NCBI GenBank assembly: GCA_050331095.1
Contig: JBHJHE010000005.1
Span: forward strand, 62,001-126,000
Direction: 5' to 3'
DNA: 64,000 nucleotides
DNA from: MED-G105 sp050331095
GTDB lineage: Bacteria; Pseudomonadota; Alphaproteobacteria; Caulobacterales; Parvularculaceae
In this document: piece after piece, positions 61,325-64,000 of the stretch
How the letters are laid out: the number at the start of each line of letters is the position of its first letter
Numbering within the stretch: position 1 is the first letter of the stretch
Notes under the pieces: model-generated
What the model was told of the DNA's origin: nothing
The model's input: only the letters and a program-made list of their open reading frames with translations
Databases searched by the model: none
Program-made: the position numbers and the translations under genes

Positions 61325-62578
61325 ATGGCCTGGTCCTTCTTCGACGCCGCCGCGCGTCGCTTCGCCGGCGATTTGCTTGAAAACAGTTCTCAAGCGTCGC
61401 GTCGTTCCCGCCGCGCCAAGGGCGAGGAACGCGGGTCTTCCGACGAGGCCGATCTCGCCGATCTCCTCCAGCGCAGCCCTCGCTCCATCGACCAGACGGC
61501 GGCCCGCGCGCTGATCGAGGGCCGCCGCGTCATGATAACCGGCGCGGGTGGCACCATCGGCGGCGAACTCGCCCGCGAAATCGCCGCCTTCAACCCGTCG
61601 CTCCTCGCGCTTGTCGACAATTGCGAATTCAATCTCTACCGCGCGGACATGAAGTTGCGCGAGGCGGGACGGGGCGACGCCCTCGTCAGCCTGCTGACGG
61701 ACGTCACTCGCCGCGCGCATCTCGACCGCGCTTTCGCACGCGTGCGGCCGGAAATCGTCATCCACGCCGCGGCCTTCAAACACGTGCCGATGATCGAGGC
61801 GAACCGTTGCGAAGGCGCCGTCGCCAACGTTCTCGGCGCCAAGAACGTCTTCGACGCCGCGCTCGCCGCGAAGGCTCAGGTCGTCGTCTTCATCTCCACG
61901 GACAAGGCGGTGAACCCGTCGAGCTTCATGGGCGCGACGAAGCGCATCGCGGAACTCTACGCCCAGGCCCTCGACGTCGCCCAGAGCGACACCCGGTTCG
62001 CCACTGTGCGGTTCGGCAATGTGCTCGGATCGACGGGCTCCGTCGCGCCGCTTTTCGCACGCCAGATCGCACGCGGCGGCCCGGTCACCGTCACTCACCC
62101 CGAGGTCAAGCGCTACTTCATGACGACGCGCGAGGCCGCGCAGCTCGTGCTCCAGGCCGCAAGCCTCAACGCCGGGGAGAACGCCGTCGTCACCCATGAC
62201 GGGCGCGTTTTCGTCCTCGACATGGGCGAGCCCGTGCGCATTCTCGACCTCGCCAAACGCATGATCGAGGCGCGCGGCCTGCGGCCTGGACGCGACGTGG
62301 AGATCCGTTTCACCGGCCTGCGCCCCGGCGAAAAGCTGTTCGAGGAGATTTTCCTCGACGACGAAAAGCTGATCCGCACCGGCTCCGACGGCGTCTTTCT
62401 CGCCGCGCCGTCAATGATCGACCTACCGCTGTTGACGCCGCGCATCGAGGCGGTCATCGAAAGCGCGCTGAGCGGGGCCCACGAAAGCCTCGACGAGGCC
62501 GTCCGCGCGCTTGCGCCCGCCTTCAATCCGGCGGCCGACGACGCGATGCGGGCGAATCCGATCCCGCCGCGCGACTGA
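61325..62578 (+). CDS. CapD/FlaA1-type nucleotide-sugar 4,6-dehydratase (polysaccharide biosynthesis)
   Basis: A 417-residue short-chain-dehydrogenase-type enzyme. VMITGAGGTIGGELAREIA is the NAD-binding motif, HAAAFKHVPMIEANRCEGA and FISTDKAVNPSSFMGATKR are the signature with Met in place of the usual catalytic Tyr, as in FlaA1/WbpM. It lacks the large N-terminal membrane domain of WbpM. The likely reaction is 4,6-dehydration of UDP-GlcNAc for deoxyamino sugars. It lies between the heparinase-like gene and purH. It probably contributes to the same envelope sugars. Confidence 0.92.
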   Translation: MAWSFFDAAARRFAGDLLENSSQASRRSRRAKGEERGSSDEADLADLLQRSPRSIDQTAARALIEGRRVMITGAGGTIGGELAREIAAFNPSLLALVDNCEFNLYRADMKLREAGRGDALVSLLTDVTRRAHLDRAFARVRPEIVIHAAAFKHVPMIEANRCEGAVANVLGAKNVFDAALAAKAQVVVFISTDKAVNPSSFMGATKRIAELYAQALDVAQSDTRFATVRFGNVLGSTGSVAPLFARQIARGGPVTVTHPEVKRYFMTTREAAQLVLQAASLNAGENAVVTHDGRVFVLDMGEPVRILDLAKRMIEARGLRPGRDVEIRFTGLRPGEKLFEEIFLDDEKLIRTGSDGVFLAAPSMIDLPLLTPRIEAVIESALSGAHESLDEAVRALAPAFNPAADDAMRANPIPPRD

Positions 62579-62624
62579 CACCGACGATTTTCGCGCCCCG
62601 CGCGGCCGACGCCAGAGGCCGACC

Positions 62625-64000
62625 ATGACCGACGACATCGCGCCTGTGCGCCGCGCGCTCTTATCCGTTTCCGACAAGGCCGGGGTCGCCGACCTTGCGC
62701 GTCGTCTCGCCGCCGCGGGCGTCGAGCTCGTCTCCACCGGCGGCACGGCCGCCCTCCTGCGCGAGGCGGGGCTCGCGGTTCGCGACGTCAGTGAGCTGAC
62801 GGGATTTCCGGAGATCATGGACGGTCGCGTGAAGACCCTGCACCCAGGCGTCCATGGCGGGCTTCTCGCGAAGCGCGACGACGCCGCGCACCAGTCGGCC
62901 CTCGAGGCCCACGGGCTCAGCGAGATCGACGTTCTTGCAGTCAATCTCTACCCGTTCGAAGAAACGGCGGCGCGCTGCGCCCGTGGCGAGGTCGACGAGG
63001 CGGCTTGCATTGAGAACATCGACATTGGCGGACCGGCGATGATCCGCGCCGCGGCGAAGAACGCCGCCGCCGTCGGCGTTCTCGTGGACCCGGACGATTA
63101 CGACGCCGTCCTTAGCGAAGTCGAAGCGACGGGCGGCCTATCTAGCGGACTTCGCCAACGCCTCGCGGCGACGGCGTTCGCCCGCGTCGCCGCCTACGAC
63201 GCGGCCATCGCGGAGTGGCAGGCCGCGCGGCTCGGCGACGCCGCGCCTCGCCGCGTCGCGCGCGCCGGGCGCCTGCGGGCGCAATTGCGCTACGGCGAGA
63301 ACCCGCACCAGACGGCGGCGTTCTACGCCTCCGGCGAGGATCGCCCTGGCGTCGCTTCAGCGCGACAAGTTCAGGGGAAGGAGCTTTCCTACAACAATCT
63401 GAACGACGCCGACGCCGCGTTCGAACTCGTCGCCGACTTGCCGCCGGCGCGCCCCGCGGTCGCGATCATCAAGCACGCGAATCCCTGCGGCGTCGCGTCC
63501 GGCGACGACCTCGCCGCCGCCTACGACCGCGCCCATAAGTGCGATCCCGTCTCGGCTTTCGGCGGCGTCGTCGCCTTCAGCCGGCCGATCGACGCGGGCG
63601 CCGCGCGGCGGGTCGGCGACATCTTCACCGAGGTCGTGATCGCGCCCGGCGCTGACGAAGAGGCGCTCTCCATTCTGGGCGCAAAGAAAAACCTTCGCGT
63701 TCTGTTGACGGACCGTTTGCCCGAGCCGTTGGCGTCCGGCTCGCTGTTGAGGCCCGTCGCGGGGGGCTTTCTGGTGCAGTCGCGCGACGCGGTTCAGGTC
63801 GCCGCCGACGACATGAAGGTCGTCTCCAAGCGCGCGCCGACCACGGACGAGCTACGCGATCTCGTTTTTGCTTTCCGCGTCGCCAAACACGTCAAGTCGA
63901 ACGCCATCGTCTACGTCAAGGACGAAGCGACGGTCGGCGTCGGCGCCGGACAGATGAGCCGTGTCGATGCGGCGCGCATCGCGGCGCGCAAGGCGGCTGA
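62625..64000 (+). CDS. purH: bifunctional purine biosynthesis protein PurH (partial, runs off the window)
   Basis: The first 458 codons of PurH, with no stop before the window ends. The N-terminal IMP cyclohydrolase domain has LLSVSDKAGVADLARRL, VELVSTGGTAALL and MDGRVKTLHPGVHGGLL. The AICAR formyltransferase domain has LRYGENPHQTAAFY, GKELSYNNLNDADAAFEL and IKHANPCGVASG with the catalytic Lys/His. The enzyme performs the last two steps to IMP. The ATG at 62625 fits the family. Confidence 0.95.
   Translation, partial: MTDDIAPVRRALLSVSDKAGVADLARRLAAAGVELVSTGGTAALLREAGLAVRDVSELTGFPEIMDGRVKTLHPGVHGGLLAKRDDAAHQSALEAHGLSEIDVLAVNLYPFEETAARCARGEVDEAACIENIDIGGPAMIRAAAKNAAAVGVLVDPDDYDAVLSEVEATGGLSSGLRQRLAATAFARVAAYDAAIAEWQAARLGDAAPRRVARAGRLRAQLRYGENPHQTAAFYASGEDRPGVASARQVQGKELSYNNLNDADAAFELVADLPPARPAVAIIKHANPCGVASGDDLAAAYDRAHKCDPVSAFGGVVAFSRPIDAGAARRVGDIFTEVVIAPGADEEALSILGAKKNLRVLLTDRLPEPLASGSLLRPVAGGFLVQSRDAVQVAADDMKVVSKRAPTTDELRDLVFAFRVAKHVKSNAIVYVKDEATVGVGAGQMSRVDAARIAARKAA

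Overview
The window is GC-rich (by eye about two thirds G+C), densely packed DNA from a Gram-negative alphaproteobacterium. Supporting evidence: KDO synthesis genes, a ChrR-type anti-sigma factor with its ECF sigma factor, the MoxR/DUF58/DUF4159 cluster, the DUF1285-NUDIX-CCA run, the rpe-heparinase-purH neighbourhood, and tRNA-Ala(CGC). A lineage near Parvularculales/Hyphomonadaceae would fit, but I cannot prove it from sequence alone. I count 57 protein genes (one cut by the right edge) and one tRNA. No CRISPR array, insertion sequence or prophage is visible.

Layout. 0.1-10.7 kb is a surface-polysaccharide locus. It holds all five enzymes expected for UDP-2,3-diacetamido-2,3-dideoxy-mannuronic acid (WbpA, WbpB, WbpE, WbpD and WbpI types), two glycosyltransferases, and two enzymes fused to long coiled coils (a methyltransferase and an aldo/keto reductase). 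10.8-14.3 kb makes CMP-KDO (KdsD/KpsF, KdsA, KdsB). 14.3-15.9 kb has fumarylacetoacetase and a VOC protein. 16.0-20.3 kb has a membrane GT2, a Wzx-type flippase and a Wzy/WaaL-type membrane protein. Then follow nrdB with a NrdR-box pair, a YHS protein, the rpoE-chrR stress module with a recognisable RpoE-type promoter, a flavin amine oxidase/DUF1365 pair, a two-subunit CoA transferase, maiA, a gamma carbonic anhydrase, cutA, and queC-queE.

33-41 kb is dominated by the MoxR-DUF58-DUF4159-vWA membrane operon. Next come sppA, DUF1285, NUDIX, cca, two exported hydrolases, sucC without sucD, a prolyl oligopeptidase, an RlpA-like lipoprotein, an aldehyde dehydrogenase, a beta-propeller protein, tRNA-Ala, yggT, an aldo/keto reductase, rpe, a heparinase-like gene, a CapD/FlaA1-type nucleotide-sugar dehydratase and the start of purH.

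Most unusual observation: three otherwise intact genes (a glycosyltransferase, queC and cca) each contain one in-frame TAG, with homologous protein continuing in the same frame on both sides. All three are amber and none is a frameshift. TAG also ends about 12 of 56 complete genes, so wholesale reassignment of UAG is not supported. UAG readthrough, recent nonsense mutation and sequence error remain open. A second feature is a roughly 107-bp hairpin repeat, seen four times at the 3' ends of genes, that appears to supply the stop codon of two of them.
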